Shown: piece after piece, positions 1 to 7,880 of the stretch
How positions within the stretch are numbered: the first letter of the stretch is position 1
How the letters are laid out: the number at the start of each line of letters is the position of its first letter
NCBI GenBank assembly: GCA_964367935.1
Contig: CAYIYZ010000004.1
Span: forward strand, 124,001-188,000
From: Scatomorpha sp964367935
GTDB lineage: Bacteria; Bacillota; Clostridia; Oscillospirales; Oscillospiraceae
Length of the DNA stretch: 64,000 nt
Direction: 5' to 3'
Made by a program: the position numbers and the translations under genes
Notes under the pieces: generated by a model
What the model was told of the DNA's origin: nothing
Databases searched by the model: none
What the model saw: the letters and a program-made list of their open reading frames with translations, nothing else

Positions 1-246
1 TACGGGTGATCCCGCATAACCGGCTCTTGCGCGGCCTGTGCCCTTCTGACGCCAGGGCTTCTTTGTGGTATAACTCACTTCGCCCTTTGTCAGTGCACTC
101 TGTGTGCCCTGTCTCTGGTTTGCCAAGTAATTCTTCACAGACTCGTGAAGTACTGCCTTGTTCGGCTCTATTCCGAACACTGCATCGGAGAGCTCATACT
201 CGCCGATCTTCTCCGCTGCCATATTATATACTGTTGCTATAGGCAT
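1..246 (-). CDS. rplD: 50S ribosomal protein L4 (N-terminal part, runs off window)
   Basis: Large-subunit ribosomal protein L4, which binds 23S rRNA and helps line the peptide exit tunnel. The first 82 residues are present and the reading frame is open to base 1, so the rest lies outside the window. The translation begins MPIATVYNM and contains the L4 signature KPWRQKGTGRARAG near residues 65-78. The ATG at 244-246 follows a GGAAAGGAG ribosome binding site, 18 nt after the rplC stop. The order rpsJ-rplC-rplD is the usual start of the S10 operon. In E. coli L4 also represses this operon; whether it does here cannot be read from the fragment. Confidence 0.96.
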   Translation of the reverse strand, partial: MPIATVYNMAAEKIGEYELSDAVFGIEPNKAVLHESVKNYLANQRQGTQSALTKGEVSYTTKKPWRQKGTGRARAGYAGSPV

Positions 247-264
247 CTATGCTCTCTCCTTTCC

Positions 265-984
265 TTACTTTCTTGCAGAAGCCTTCTGCGGGTTACGTCC
301 CGAAGCCTTCTGCGGGTTGAAGCTTACGCCAGCCGGGCCGGACGCAACCTTGTTGTTCTTAACTGTGTTCTTGAGGTACACGAGTCCGCCCTTAGGACCG
401 GGTATCGCACCGCGTACCACGATCATATTGAGCTCTGCATCTACCTTGACTACATCGAGGTTCTGAACAGTTACCTGCTCAACACCCATGTGTCCTGCAC
501 CGATCTTGCCCTTAAAAATCCTCGAGGGGTCAGTACCCGAACCCATTGAACCGGCGTGACGGTGAACAGGTCCACCACCGTGGGTCATCGGTGTGCGCTG
601 TGCGTTATGACGCTTAATTACGCCCGCAAAGCCCTTACCCTTCGATATGCCCGTTACGTCAACTTTGTCTCCGGCTTCAAACACATCAGCCTTTAACACG
701 TCGCCCACGTTCATATCAGCACTGCCTTCTAACTTGAACTCATGCAGATACTTCTTGTAGCTCACGCCACCTTTGTCGAGGTGACCCTTCTCCGGCTTTG
801 TCAACTTGCGCTCTGCTATGTCTTGATAGCCGAGCTGTACTGACTCGTAACCGTCTGTCTCCTCTGTCTTTTTCTGCGTTACCACGCAAGGGCCGGCCTC
901 TATTACCGTTACCGGTACGACCTTGCCCGCCTCATCGAAAATCTGCGTCATGCCGACTTTCTTGCCGATGATGGCTTTCTTCAT
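265..984 (-). CDS. rplC: 50S ribosomal protein L3
   Basis: Ribosomal protein L3, 239 aa, an early assembly protein of the large subunit near the peptidyl-transferase centre. The start is the ATG at 982-984 (MKKAIIGKKVGMTQIFDE), which follows GGAGGAAAGG; an upstream in-frame extension lacks a ribosome binding site and L3 character. The central loop with GGGPVHRHAGSMGSGTDPSR (about residues 125-144) is the conserved segment that reaches into the ribosome core. The C-terminus is a basic NPQKASGRNPQKASARK tail in which NPQKASGR is nearly duplicated. It is the second gene of the S10 operon, 107 nt downstream of rpsJ. Confidence 0.97.
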   Translation of the reverse strand: MKKAIIGKKVGMTQIFDEAGKVVPVTVIEAGPCVVTQKKTEETDGYESVQLGYQDIAERKLTKPEKGHLDKGGVSYKKYLHEFKLEGSADMNVGDVLKADVFEAGDKVDVTGISKGKGFAGVIKRHNAQRTPMTHGGGPVHRHAGSMGSGTDPSRIFKGKIGAGHMGVEQVTVQNLDVVKVDAELNMIVVRGAIPGPKGGLVYLKNTVKNNKVASGPAGVSFNPQKASGRNPQKASARK

Positions 985-1091
985 TGCCTTTCCTCCTTCG
1001 GTTATTGGTTGACCACACTTTCTGTGCCGCCAACATTGACCCGTCCGTCCCATGTAGCCGGACTAAGGTATTACACTAATTAAATATGTGC

Positions 1092-1403
1092 TTAGAGCTT
1101 TATCTCGATCTCTACGCCTGCCGGCAGATCCAAGCTCATCAGCGCCTCTACCGTCTTCTGTGTCGGACTCATTATATCAATAAGTCTCTTGTGGGTCCTG
1201 CGCTCAAACTGCTCACGGCTATCCTTGTACTTATGCACCGCACGCAATATTGTCACAATCTCCTTCTTGGTCGGTAGGGGAATGGGTCCCGAAACCTTTG
1301 CCTCTGTGCGCTTCGCGGTCTCAACTATTGTCTCAGCCGCTTTGTCAATCAACTGATGGTCATATGCCTTCAGTCTTATGCGTATCATTTTCTTTGCTGC
1401 CAT
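1092..1403 (-). CDS. rpsJ: 30S ribosomal protein S10
   Basis: Ribosomal protein S10, 103 aa, a small-subunit head protein that also acts as NusE in transcription antitermination. The start ATG at 1401-1403 (MAAKKMIRIRLKAYDH) follows a GGAGGAAAG site. Conserved segments include GPIPLPTKKE and RRTHKRLIDI. It is the first gene of the S10 operon here: upstream lies only a leader of about 285 nt and a sigma-A-type promoter, with no tuf or fusA gene in between. Confidence 0.97.
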   Translation of the reverse strand: MAAKKMIRIRLKAYDHQLIDKAAETIVETAKRTEAKVSGPIPLPTKKEIVTILRAVHKYKDSREQFERRTHKRLIDIMSPTQKTVEALMSLDLPAGVEIEIKL

Positions 1404-1693
1404 TTTCTTTCCTCCGTCTTTTTCGTACTTCACAGTCACCCATGATTGGTACGGTGAGTTTTTTCATACACGCATCCGTGCGTATCAGACCTCGACCGAA
1501 AAACAAACCGGCTCCTTGGCCGGTCTCCTTCCCTCACAAGCGATATACGCTCGTGCACGAAAACACTCAGCCGCCCGATTACGTGTAGGAACTCGCCCCA
1601 CACCGGACATACTCCGCGAAAGTTACCACCTTTCGGTGCAATCTCCCACATCATCGCATACTACGCCCTAATCTGCTCAAGGCGCTATAGTAG
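1404..1693 (-). ncRNA. structured 5' leader of the S10 operon with terminator-like hairpin
   Basis: About 285 nt of untranslated leader separate the predicted promoter from rpsJ. On the minus strand the segment 1524-1507 forms a 6-bp GC-rich stem ACCGGC/GCCGGT with a 6-nt loop, followed at once by TTGTTTTT (1506-1499), which is an intrinsic-terminator shape inside the leader. Other small stems are present (CACCGAAAGGTG around 1625-1636; CGCATCCGTGCG around 1471-1482). This is the layout of an attenuated ribosomal-protein operon. The controlling ligand (L4, another r-protein, or nothing) is not visible. A 72-codon frame crosses the leader but has no convincing ribosome binding site or family resemblance. 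Confidence 0.55.
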
Positions 1694-1720
1694 ATTATCA
1701 GAATTTCCCCGCTCTGTCAA
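1694..1720 (-). promoter_or_regulatory. predicted promoter of the S10 operon
   Basis: On the minus strand a perfect -35 TTGACA (1720-1715) is followed after 15 bp by GATAAT (1699-1694); TAATCT gives a 17-bp spacer as the alternative -10. It points toward rpsJ with nothing else between. Confidence 0.6.
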
Positions 1721-1746
1721 GATATTTTTGCAATTAATTTAAATAT

Positions 1747-1777
1747 TTTGCGGTACCGATTTTCACGGTACCGCAAA
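1747..1777 (-). terminator. hairpin between NSS symporter gene and S10 promoter
   Basis: Perfect 12-bp inverted repeat (arms TTTGCGGTACCG and CGGTACCGCAAA) with a 7-nt loop, directly after the symporter stop codon at 1796. The 3' side is AT-rich but not a clean T-run, so termination is likely but not certain. Confidence 0.6.
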
Positions 1778-1795
1778 AGCTAATTTTACAAGACT

Positions 1796-3226
1796 TTAAC
1801 CGAAGAATGCCAGTATCTGCGCATATAACACGAACGCCATACCTACCGGTACAATAAACTTAAAGCCTATATCGTAAAACCCAAACGCCTTAAACTTATG
1901 ACCCGACAACTCGCATTCGTCCTTTATCATCTGAGTCTTTATCACCCAACCGATAAGCAAGCTCATTATCAGTGCTCCCAGCGGCATCAGTATGCCCTCA
2001 GAGATCATATCGTAGAAATCAAGCCATGACGCATTCCACGTCCTATGTGCCTCCGAACCTGCTTCTATACCTAATATAGTATGCGGTGAGGGCATGGTCG
2101 ATCCGCCGCTACCCAGCGCATCTAAAGCTACGGGCAGTCCCATCAAGAATACAAAGACTCCGTATATAAGACTTGTCACCTTACGCTTCGGCTCTGCACC
2201 TTTTTTAATGTTCTTATCTACTTGATACGAGATTAGGACCTCGAGTAGTGAAATCGAAGAAGTCAAGGCCGCTATCACTACAAACAGATAGAACAGGAAG
2301 CCTATAATATTACCCAAGGTGCCCATATTGATAAATACTTGATGCATGGACACAAACAGAAGTCCGGGGCCACCACCGAAGTCAACACCAAACGCCGCAC
2401 AAGCCGGCATTACCACACAACCTGCGAGCAGTGCCATCAATGTATCCGCTCCGGGTATGATTAGTGCGTTCTTCTGTAGATTCTCACTCTTCGACAAATA
2501 CGAGCCGTAAGTTATCATACAACCCATACCCAAGGACAAGGAGAAGAACATCTGTCCTGCCGCCGAGCGCAACACTTCCATGAAGTCATTTTGTAATGGC
2601 TCAAAGTTCGGCGTGAACATAAAGGCATAGCCTGCTGCTGCGCCGGGCTGCAAAGCCACATATATTATTATAACGAGCATCAATACCACAAGCACGGGCA
2701 TAGCGATTGATGTAAAGCGCTCTATTCCCTTCTCAATGCCACCCATAACTATTAGAATAGTAGCACCCATGAATATTGCATTAAACAGTACTACACTGCC
2801 TGAATCATATATAAGGTATCCAAAAAATCCCGTGCCCTGTCCGGCAAATCCATCCATCCCGAATATCTCAAGCATGAACGCCATCGCATAACGCACCACC
2901 ATGCCACCTATGACACTGTAAAACGCCAAAATGAATACGCCGGCAATTATGCCCATCATGCCTATCCACTTATACTTCTCCGCAAAGTAACCGTAGGCCT
3001 CAACAGAGCTTTTGCCTGTCTTACGTCCTATGGTCAACTCACCCAGCATTACCGCAGCACCTACAAGCACTGCCAATACAAGGTACACAAGCAAGAATGC
3101 AAAGCCTCCGTTAGCACCCATCTTGTAGGGGAACCCCCAAATGTTTCCGAGTCCCACCGCAGATCCTACCGCTGCCATCAAAAATCCCCAGTTACTCTTC
3201 CACGAACCTCTCGTGCTGTTTTCCAT
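1796..3226 (-). CDS. sodium-dependent transporter of the NSS/SNF family
   Basis: Na+-coupled symporter of the neurotransmitter:sodium symporter family (LeuT fold), probably importing an amino acid across the cytoplasmic membrane. 476 aa with about eleven or twelve hydrophobic segments. The TM1 signature GSAVGLGNIWGFPYKMG is clear. The arginine usual in this motif (NIWRFPY; LeuT Arg30, extracellular gate) is glycine here. The ATG at 3224-3226 is preceded by AAAGGGTGG; a TTG six codons upstream has no better site. The substrate cannot be inferred from context: the divergent neighbour is a phosphoribosyltransferase and the downstream gene is ribosomal. Confidence 0.9.
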   Translation of the reverse strand: MENSTRGSWKSNWGFLMAAVGSAVGLGNIWGFPYKMGANGGFAFLLVYLVLAVLVGAAVMLGELTIGRKTGKSSVEAYGYFAEKYKWIGMMGIIAGVFILAFYSVIGGMVVRYAMAFMLEIFGMDGFAGQGTGFFGYLIYDSGSVVLFNAIFMGATILIVMGGIEKGIERFTSIAMPVLVVLMLVIIIYVALQPGAAAGYAFMFTPNFEPLQNDFMEVLRSAAGQMFFSLSLGMGCMITYGSYLSKSENLQKNALIIPGADTLMALLAGCVVMPACAAFGVDFGGGPGLLFVSMHQVFINMGTLGNIIGFLFYLFVVIAALTSSISLLEVLISYQVDKNIKKGAEPKRKVTSLIYGVFVFLMGLPVALDALGSGGSTMPSPHTILGIEAGSEAHRTWNASWLDFYDMISEGILMPLGALIMSLLIGWVIKTQMIKDECELSGHKFKAFGFYDIGFKFIVPVGMAFVLYAQILAFFG

Positions 3227-3282
3227 TACTTCCACCCTTTCCAAGCCTATGTTCGTTCATACAAACATGGTACTTAGCCTAT

Positions 3283-3311
3283 ACTATACACCTATTTCGC
3301 TCTTGATTCAA
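3283..3311 (-). promoter_or_regulatory. predicted promoter of the NSS symporter
   Basis: Minus strand TTGAAT (3311-3306), 17-bp spacer, TATAGT (3288-3283), followed about 50 nt later by the symporter start. Confidence 0.55.
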
Positions 3312-3434
3312 GCATCGGCAAGACTTTCGTTCACATTTCAGTAACAATTACAAATACAAAAGCTTCATTGCTTTAAATTGTAGTCCATTTGACATGGTTT
3401 CTACGATATTTGGGCGCTTTTTTCTATTTTGTTC

Positions 3435-3462
3435 TTGATTTATCACTGTATTGCTGTATAAT
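3435..3462 (+). promoter_or_regulatory. predicted promoter of the phosphoribosyltransferase gene
   Basis: TTGATT (3435-3440), 16-bp spacer, perfect TATAAT (3457-3462), about 40 nt upstream of the GGGAGGA ribosome binding site. Confidence 0.6.
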
Positions 3463-3510
3463 CTTAAGGTGACAGTAGTGTATATTTATTATTGGGAGGA
3501 ATCCATCCAC

Positions 3511-4068
3511 ATGACTTATGAAATTGACATAGCGGGTTTAAAACGCAATTTACCCATCTGCGCACTTAACGACAAACTCAGTATCGGCGCCTTCGTAATG
3601 TTCGGTGACGTTGAGCTTACCGTTCACAGTGCGGGCGAGCTTTTAAAGCGTGCGCCCGACTACGACTACTTACTCTCACCCGAGGCAAAGTCGATACCTC
3701 TTCTCTACGAAATGGCTCGTCAGAGTGGTGCGGAGAAGTATTTTGTAGCTCGCAAGGGCACGAAGGCGTACATGCAAGAGGTATTCGAGATTGAGTACAA
3801 CTCCATCACCACTAAGGGTAAGCAGAAGCTTTATATGGACGGTGTCGAGGCGAAGCTCATGAAGGATAAGCGTATACTTATTATAGACGATGTCATTTCA
3901 ACAGGTGAGTCGTTAAACGCTGTAGAGCAGCTTGTATTAAAAGCCGGCGGCATGGTAGTCGGACGTATGGCTGTTCTCGCCGAAGGTAACGCCATTAACA
4001 GGGAGGACATCATCGTGCTCGCTCCCCTGCCTCTGTTTAATGCCGACGGTACGCCCATAGAGGGTTAA
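3511..4068 (+). CDS. phosphoribosyltransferase, adenine/xanthine-PRT-like
   Basis: Type I phosphoribosyltransferase, 185 aa, which by family joins a purine-like base to PRPP in the cytosol. The PRPP-binding loop RILIIDDVISTGES lies at residues 121-134, and a basic FVARKG segment at 78-83 resembles the adenine/xanthine PRT group. The ATG at 3511 is chosen because GGGAGGA lies just upstream; an earlier in-frame start at 3451 overlaps the promoter. It is monocistronic, with its own promoter and a strong terminator. The exact base cannot be assigned from motifs; adenine and xanthine are the likeliest, and a regulatory PRT-fold role is not excluded. Confidence 0.82.
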   Translation: MTYEIDIAGLKRNLPICALNDKLSIGAFVMFGDVELTVHSAGELLKRAPDYDYLLSPEAKSIPLLYEMARQSGAEKYFVARKGTKAYMQEVFEIEYNSITTKGKQKLYMDGVEAKLMKDKRILIIDDVISTGESLNAVEQLVLKAGGMVVGRMAVLAEGNAINREDIIVLAPLPLFNADGTPIEG

Positions 4069-4081
4069 ATCTATATGAATT

Positions 4082-4117
4082 AAAACAAGGGATAACTTTT
4101 AAGTTATCCCTTGTTTT
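4082..4117 (+). terminator. intrinsic terminator after the phosphoribosyltransferase
   Basis: Perfect 17-bp stem (arms AAAACAAGGGATAACTT and AAGTTATCCCTTGTTTT) with a 2-nt loop, ending in TTTT. Confidence 0.85.
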
Positions 4118-4137
4118 AGAAAATGGAGGAAAGTGCA

Positions 4138-4710
4138 ATGAAAAAGTTATTAACTTTAGTATTAGTTTTCGTTCTCACATTCTCTGTGTCAGGCTGTTCT
4201 CAGGACGAAGCGTATGAAATGTCTGTCAAGCCGAGTGAGTTTTCCGCAGAGACTACGAAGGTATTGGACTTATTTGCTCAGGACTTGCAGTTTTATGATA
4301 TTAAGCTTGACGAGACCGCAAAGTCGTTTGAAATCACTCTTTGGCTTTATAAAGATGGGCAGTGGGAGTCATCGGGCGGATCTATGGGCAATGTTGAGTG
4401 GTTGGGCGATCAGATTGCCATAAGGCTCACGGAGACCGAGTTTGAGCTAATTACGATTACAGAGACAGGTAACGGTCGTTCTACACACCCGATAGTAGAT
4501 ACCGATTTTGAAAATTCCTTGGGAATTTTGTATTCTCGAATAGACTATGAAGCCCCGATAACACTGAACACGGAAATTCCTCTTTGGGTCGTATACGGGA
4601 GCACAGAGCCCGAAACGGCGAGCATTAACCTTGCCGAAGATTTCAGGGACATTGAGTGCAACGCCGGAATGGCGGTTACTCTCACCGTCTCCGACGAGCT
4701 TGTGGGGTAA
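4138..4710 (+). CDS. putative secreted lipoprotein, unknown function
   Basis: 190-aa protein with a lipoprotein signal: MKK, a hydrophobic stretch, then a lipobox ending SVSGC at residues 16-20, so the mature protein should be lipid-anchored outside the membrane. The ATG at 4138 follows GGAGGAAAG. The mature part is acidic, with no cysteine until the C-terminal region and no recognised domain; it looks like a compact beta-rich fold (for example FEITLWLYKDG). It lies between two strong terminators and so is probably transcribed alone or by readthrough from the gene before. No function is proposed. Confidence 0.75.
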   Translation: MKKLLTLVLVFVLTFSVSGCSQDEAYEMSVKPSEFSAETTKVLDLFAQDLQFYDIKLDETAKSFEITLWLYKDGQWESSGGSMGNVEWLGDQIAIRLTETEFELITITETGNGRSTHPIVDTDFENSLGILYSRIDYEAPITLNTEIPLWVVYGSTEPETASINLAEDFRDIECNAGMAVTLTVSDELVG

Positions 4711-4746
4711 CCCCCTCGTCCTTGGCGTACAAAGATTTTTAATATG

Positions 4747-4780
4747 AAAAAGACACTGCATTTAAAATGTAGTGTCTTTT
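4747..4780 (+). terminator. intrinsic terminator after the lipoprotein gene
   Basis: Stem GACACTGCATT/AATGTAGTGTC (one G-U pair), extended by A/T pairs and ending in TTTT. It separates the lipoprotein gene from the convergent J-domain gene. Confidence 0.8.
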
Positions 4781-4802
4781 CGATTTTTATTCCTATTAAA
4801 TA

Positions 4803-5429
4803 TCAACAACAGAAGCAAAATGGGTATCTACAACACATCTGTGCCGCACAGAGTCCCAGACACAGTCTATCAACCCTCAAAGCACCGCCGCTAAAACCTC
4901 TGCTGTAACCTGTATACACATTGCCACCGTGCTCTATACTGTTTAGCAGTTGGCGATACTCCATATTACCCGGCTCCATCTCAACCGCACGTTTAGCGTA
5001 CTCAAGTGCACTTATCTTATTGCCTACACCCACATTAGCAAGTGCCGCCAAAAAGAACCAACGTGCATTTCTATCGCCTACACTCACGCCCGAGAGTGCG
5101 TTCATCGCCTCCCTATAGTGCCCTACTCTTATATAGTTCTCCGCCGCTCGCAACTCCGTGCGCTCATACTCACTTGAACTTGTACCTCTATACGAGTATG
5201 CGCCCTGCCATGGTGTTCCGCCATAAGCTCCCCAAGCATTGCCACTACTTATATCGCCACTCTTTATCGCATCGTATGCCGCATTTATCTCATTCATACG
5301 CTGTGCAGCTTGCTCATTGCCCGGATTTACATCAGGGTGATATTTCTTTGCCAACGCCCTATACGCTGACTTAATCTCATCGTCACTCGCTTCACGAGAT
5401 ACACCCAACACCTTATATGGGTCACTCAT
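4803..5429 (-). CDS. J-domain (DnaJ-like) protein with TPR-like region and Cys-rich tail
   Basis: 208-aa co-chaperone-like protein. The J domain fills residues 1-65 with the HPD motif at 31-33 (KKYHPDVNP), which stimulates Hsp70 ATPase. A glycine/serine linker follows, then a helical TPR-like region (about 105-175). The last ~20 residues are hydrophobic with six cysteines (CCRYPFCFCC at the end). It lacks the zinc finger and substrate domains of true DnaJ, so it is a specialised J protein. The start at 5427-5429 overlaps the end of the DUF5685 gene by 8 nt, showing translational coupling. The Cys-rich tail could bind metal or insert in the membrane; this is inference. Confidence 0.88.
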   Translation of the reverse strand: MSDPYKVLGVSREASDDEIKSAYRALAKKYHPDVNPGNEQAAQRMNEINAAYDAIKSGDISSGNAWGAYGGTPWQGAYSYRGTSSSEYERTELRAAENYIRVGHYREAMNALSGVSVGDRNARWFFLAALANVGVGNKISALEYAKRAVEMEPGNMEYRQLLNSIEHGGNVYTGYSRGFSGGALRVDRLCLGLCAAQMCCRYPFCFCC

Positions 5430-6270
5430 CGGACTCACCGCCTTCTTTGCGCTTTTTCTCTCTTTGCGCATTATAACGAAGCCACACGCCCGAGTAAAGC
5501 ACATTCTTCATTATATCCGTGTCCTTCACGAGTGGTAGTCGCTCAAAACTCCGTGCACATTCCGCTATATACATAGTTAATATCGAGCGAAGCTCTTGCT
5601 CGCTCTTGCCCTCCGCTACTTGTGACATGGCATTGTAACTTCCGTTTTTCTCGTCTTCTTCCAAATCCGTCACAGCATCTAATATATAAATAAAGGCGCC
5701 CAGCTCCTCGCCGAATTTGCGTAGCTGTGGTCCCCACACACTGTCTGGCACATATGTGAATATCTCACCCATGACCTCGCCGAATAAGCGTGCACCTTCG
5801 TCCGGTTCAGCTCCGCCCTCACGCTCATGTGTATACAGTTCTGTAAGCTTTTCTTCTATTCGCACACTCAGCTCCGGATGCCGTGACCTCGCGCGCTTGT
5901 ACGCTCCGTCCAAGGCCGCCATCTGCGCCTTGCTTGACAATCGGCGCTCATCTCGCCTATCGTCCTCCATCTTTAAATACGCCATGAGCACATTAACGTC
6001 CGCAGCATAGTCCGTTATTGCATTGCGTGCATACACATGTGACTTTAAAGGATGCACAACACAACGCTCCTCGCCCTCCGTCCACTCGTAATTGTCATAC
6101 ATAGACGAAAGTAACATTATAAGGAAGGTCATATCATAAGTCAGTGTCAGCCGAGCTATAGTACCATACCTGTCCCTGAGCGCTCCGCACAGTCCGCAAT
6201 AATACGCCCTGTACCGTATAAACTGCTCATCGTTCATTAAATCTCTGTTCGCTATTATATATCCAAACAT
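5422..6270 (-). CDS. DUF5685 family protein
   Basis: 282-aa protein of a family common in Clostridia and of unknown function. The N-terminus MFGYIIANRDLMNDEQF and the YYCGLCGAL segment (about residues 28-36) are what I recognise as DUF5685. The rest is predicted to be helical, with a basic end (REKKRKEGGESDE). It is the middle gene of a trio with a J-domain protein downstream (8-nt overlap) and a zinc-ribbon membrane protein upstream (9-nt gap), so the three are probably one functional unit. An all-helical enzyme-like fold is possible; no activity is claimed. Confidence 0.78.
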   Translation of the reverse strand: MFGYIIANRDLMNDEQFIRYRAYYCGLCGALRDRYGTIARLTLTYDMTFLIMLLSSMYDNYEWTEGEERCVVHPLKSHVYARNAITDYAADVNVLMAYLKMEDDRRDERRLSSKAQMAALDGAYKRARSRHPELSVRIEEKLTELYTHEREGGAEPDEGARLFGEVMGEIFTYVPDSVWGPQLRKFGEELGAFIYILDAVTDLEEDEKNGSYNAMSQVAEGKSEQELRSILTMYIAECARSFERLPLVKDTDIMKNVLYSGVWLRYNAQREKKRKEGGESDE

Positions 6271-6279
6271 TTATACACC

Positions 6280-6684
6280 TTACGTAGTCTTCTTAAAGGA
6301 ATTGCCGCATTTCTTACACACTATCTTTATCTTACCCTTGCCACGAGGTACTCGCAGCATGGTATGACATGCAGTACAGCGGAAAAACTTATAGTCCTTT
6401 CTCTGACTCCTACGTTCCTTCGCACCTGCAAAATACAGCGATAGCTCCACACGTATCTGCCTGTACCGTGCATTCTCCGCCCGACGTTTTCCCACATTGC
6501 GTGATAGCATGCGAAAATACGTATATGCTATGCCCAACACAGCCACTACCCATAGCATACGAGATAGTATCGGCGGTATAAACATTGATACAATCATAGT
6601 TATTGCCGAGGCCATTGACGCAAAGCGTGCCAGCTCATCCATGCCGTTTCGCCCTGCCATAAATTCTCTTAGTTTTGCTCCCAT
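6280..6684 (-). CDS. zinc-ribbon membrane protein, first gene of the J-domain trio
   Basis: 134-aa protein with two close hydrophobic segments (about residues 22-60) and a C-terminal zinc ribbon with two CxxC knuckles: FFRCTACHTMLRVPRG and IVCKKCGNSF. The ATG at 6682-6684 is preferred because GGAG lies 9 nt before it; an ATG five codons earlier has no ribosome binding site. The ribbon should face the cytosol. Its place at the head of an operon with DUF5685 and a J-domain protein suggests a membrane anchor or adaptor, which is inference. Confidence 0.72.
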   Translation of the reverse strand: MGAKLREFMAGRNGMDELARFASMASAITMIVSMFIPPILSRMLWVVAVLGIAYTYFRMLSRNVGKRRAENARYRQIRVELSLYFAGAKERRSQRKDYKFFRCTACHTMLRVPRGKGKIKIVCKKCGNSFKKTT

Positions 6685-6820
6685 ACGAACAAGCTCCATT
6701 CAATTTCAATCGTCTCATAATAATATCACATTACTTTTCGCTAATTGTCACAAAATTGTTAACTGTACGCTTTTTCCGTATGTTTCATCATATTTATTTT
6801 TTGATTTATGATTTCAAGCC

Positions 6821-7807
6821 TTACTCAAACATAGTTTGCGCTATCTCCTCAGCATTTATAGCTCCAAACATTTCGCTTAAGTCTATGCTTTTCAGCCGAG
6901 CTAACACCGCATCTTTCTCAAAGCGTACTCCACGCAAAGCACTTACCATATCATCCGATTCTCTGCGTGCCATAAAATCACCCCATACGCTAATGTCTGC
7001 TATTTCACCCTCTCGTACATCCACACACACTTCTAAGGAGCCGCCTTCAAATCGTCTCTTATTCTTATAACTGTAGTCCGGAGATTTCCTATAGGTCCAA
7101 TCCCAACTACCGTACTTCTCTCTCGCTATGCGCTCTACTTCCGCTAACTCCCGCTCATTTAGCTCTACTCTCAACATGCCTTCGGCAGTCAGCTCATTTA
7201 GCAGACGTATTTTAAATTGTTCAAGCGTCATTTCGTCAGACACATAGTCCTTTATAAAACCTACCCTACTACGTACCGATTTTGCACTCTTTGACTCAAA
7301 CTTCGTGGGATCGGCTCGCAAACTGCCTGATATCATATTCGCATCTGAGCTATATAGCAAAGTGCCGTGATGTAAAATGCGCTTTCTGAATATACGTTGC
7401 GCTACTCCCGAAATTTTCTTGCCATCCACTGTAATGTCATTTCGGCCGCTCGTCTGTGCTTCTACGCCCATACTGTGCAAAGCCTTGCACACAGGTCGTG
7501 AAAAGCGCTCTATGCTTAGTTCTTCTGTATTGCCTGCATCCTCGATAAAAGAATAGTTTAAGTTGCCCAAATCCTGATACACCGCTCCGCCGCCTGTCAT
7601 GCGTCGTACAACGGTGACTCCCTTTTCCTCAATAAACTCAGGATTTATCTCCTCGTGCGCATTCTGATTAAGGCCTATTACGACCGTGTTTGCGCTCTGC
7701 CACAGAATCAGCCAATCGCCCTCCGACTTATTCTCAAGCACATATTCCTCAAACGCTAAGTTGTAACGCGGGTCTGTACTGCTTGTCTCCAAATACCGTA
7801 TCGCCAT
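6821..7807 (-). CDS. lplA: lipoate-protein ligase A
   Basis: Lipoate-protein ligase, 328 aa, which activates free lipoate with ATP and attaches it to lipoyl domains. The catalytic domain holds the RRMTGGGAVYQDLGNLN motif (about residues 71-87) and a conserved SGVAQRIFRKRILHHGTLLY region. A C-terminal accessory domain covers about residues 245-328, giving the full two-domain length. The ATG at 7805-7807 follows AATAGGAG. It is the last gene of the 2-oxoacid dehydrogenase operon, whose E2 and E3 each carry one lipoyl domain, so those are its likely substrates. It implies that the cell can use scavenged lipoate. Confidence 0.93.
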   Translation of the reverse strand: MAIRYLETSSTDPRYNLAFEEYVLENKSEGDWLILWQSANTVVIGLNQNAHEEINPEFIEEKGVTVVRRMTGGGAVYQDLGNLNYSFIEDAGNTEELSIERFSRPVCKALHSMGVEAQTSGRNDITVDGKKISGVAQRIFRKRILHHGTLLYSSDANMISGSLRADPTKFESKSAKSVRSRVGFIKDYVSDEMTLEQFKIRLLNELTAEGMLRVELNERELAEVERIAREKYGSWDWTYRKSPDYSYKNKRRFEGGSLEVCVDVREGEIADISVWGDFMARRESDDMVSALRGVRFEKDAVLARLKSIDLSEMFGAINAEEIAQTMFE

Positions 7808-7836
7808 AAATACTCCTATTAAATGTTCATTAAATC

Positions 7837-7858
7837 GGGCAGAGCCTAAGCTCTGCCC
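7837..7858 (-). terminator. hairpin between E3 and lplA
   Basis: Perfect 9-bp stem GGGCAGAGC/GCTCTGCCC with a 4-nt loop, then GATTTAA on the minus strand. The T-run is weak, so it may act as a partial terminator or an mRNA-stabilising hairpin inside the operon. A similar hairpin followed by GATTTAA lies between E2 and E3. Confidence 0.5.
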
Positions 7859-7880
7859 AACTTGTGTCTTGAAAAACGTC

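Noticed and set aside
1600..1640. T-box-like GGTGGTAAC...CGCGG in the S10 leader
   Set aside because: Only a partial match to the AGGGTGGNACCGCG core, no visible specifier stem, and S10 operons are not T-box regulated.
1436..1654. 72-codon open frame across the S10 leader (minus strand)
   Set aside because: No good ribosome binding site, no family resemblance, and it crosses the structured leader including the terminator-like stem.
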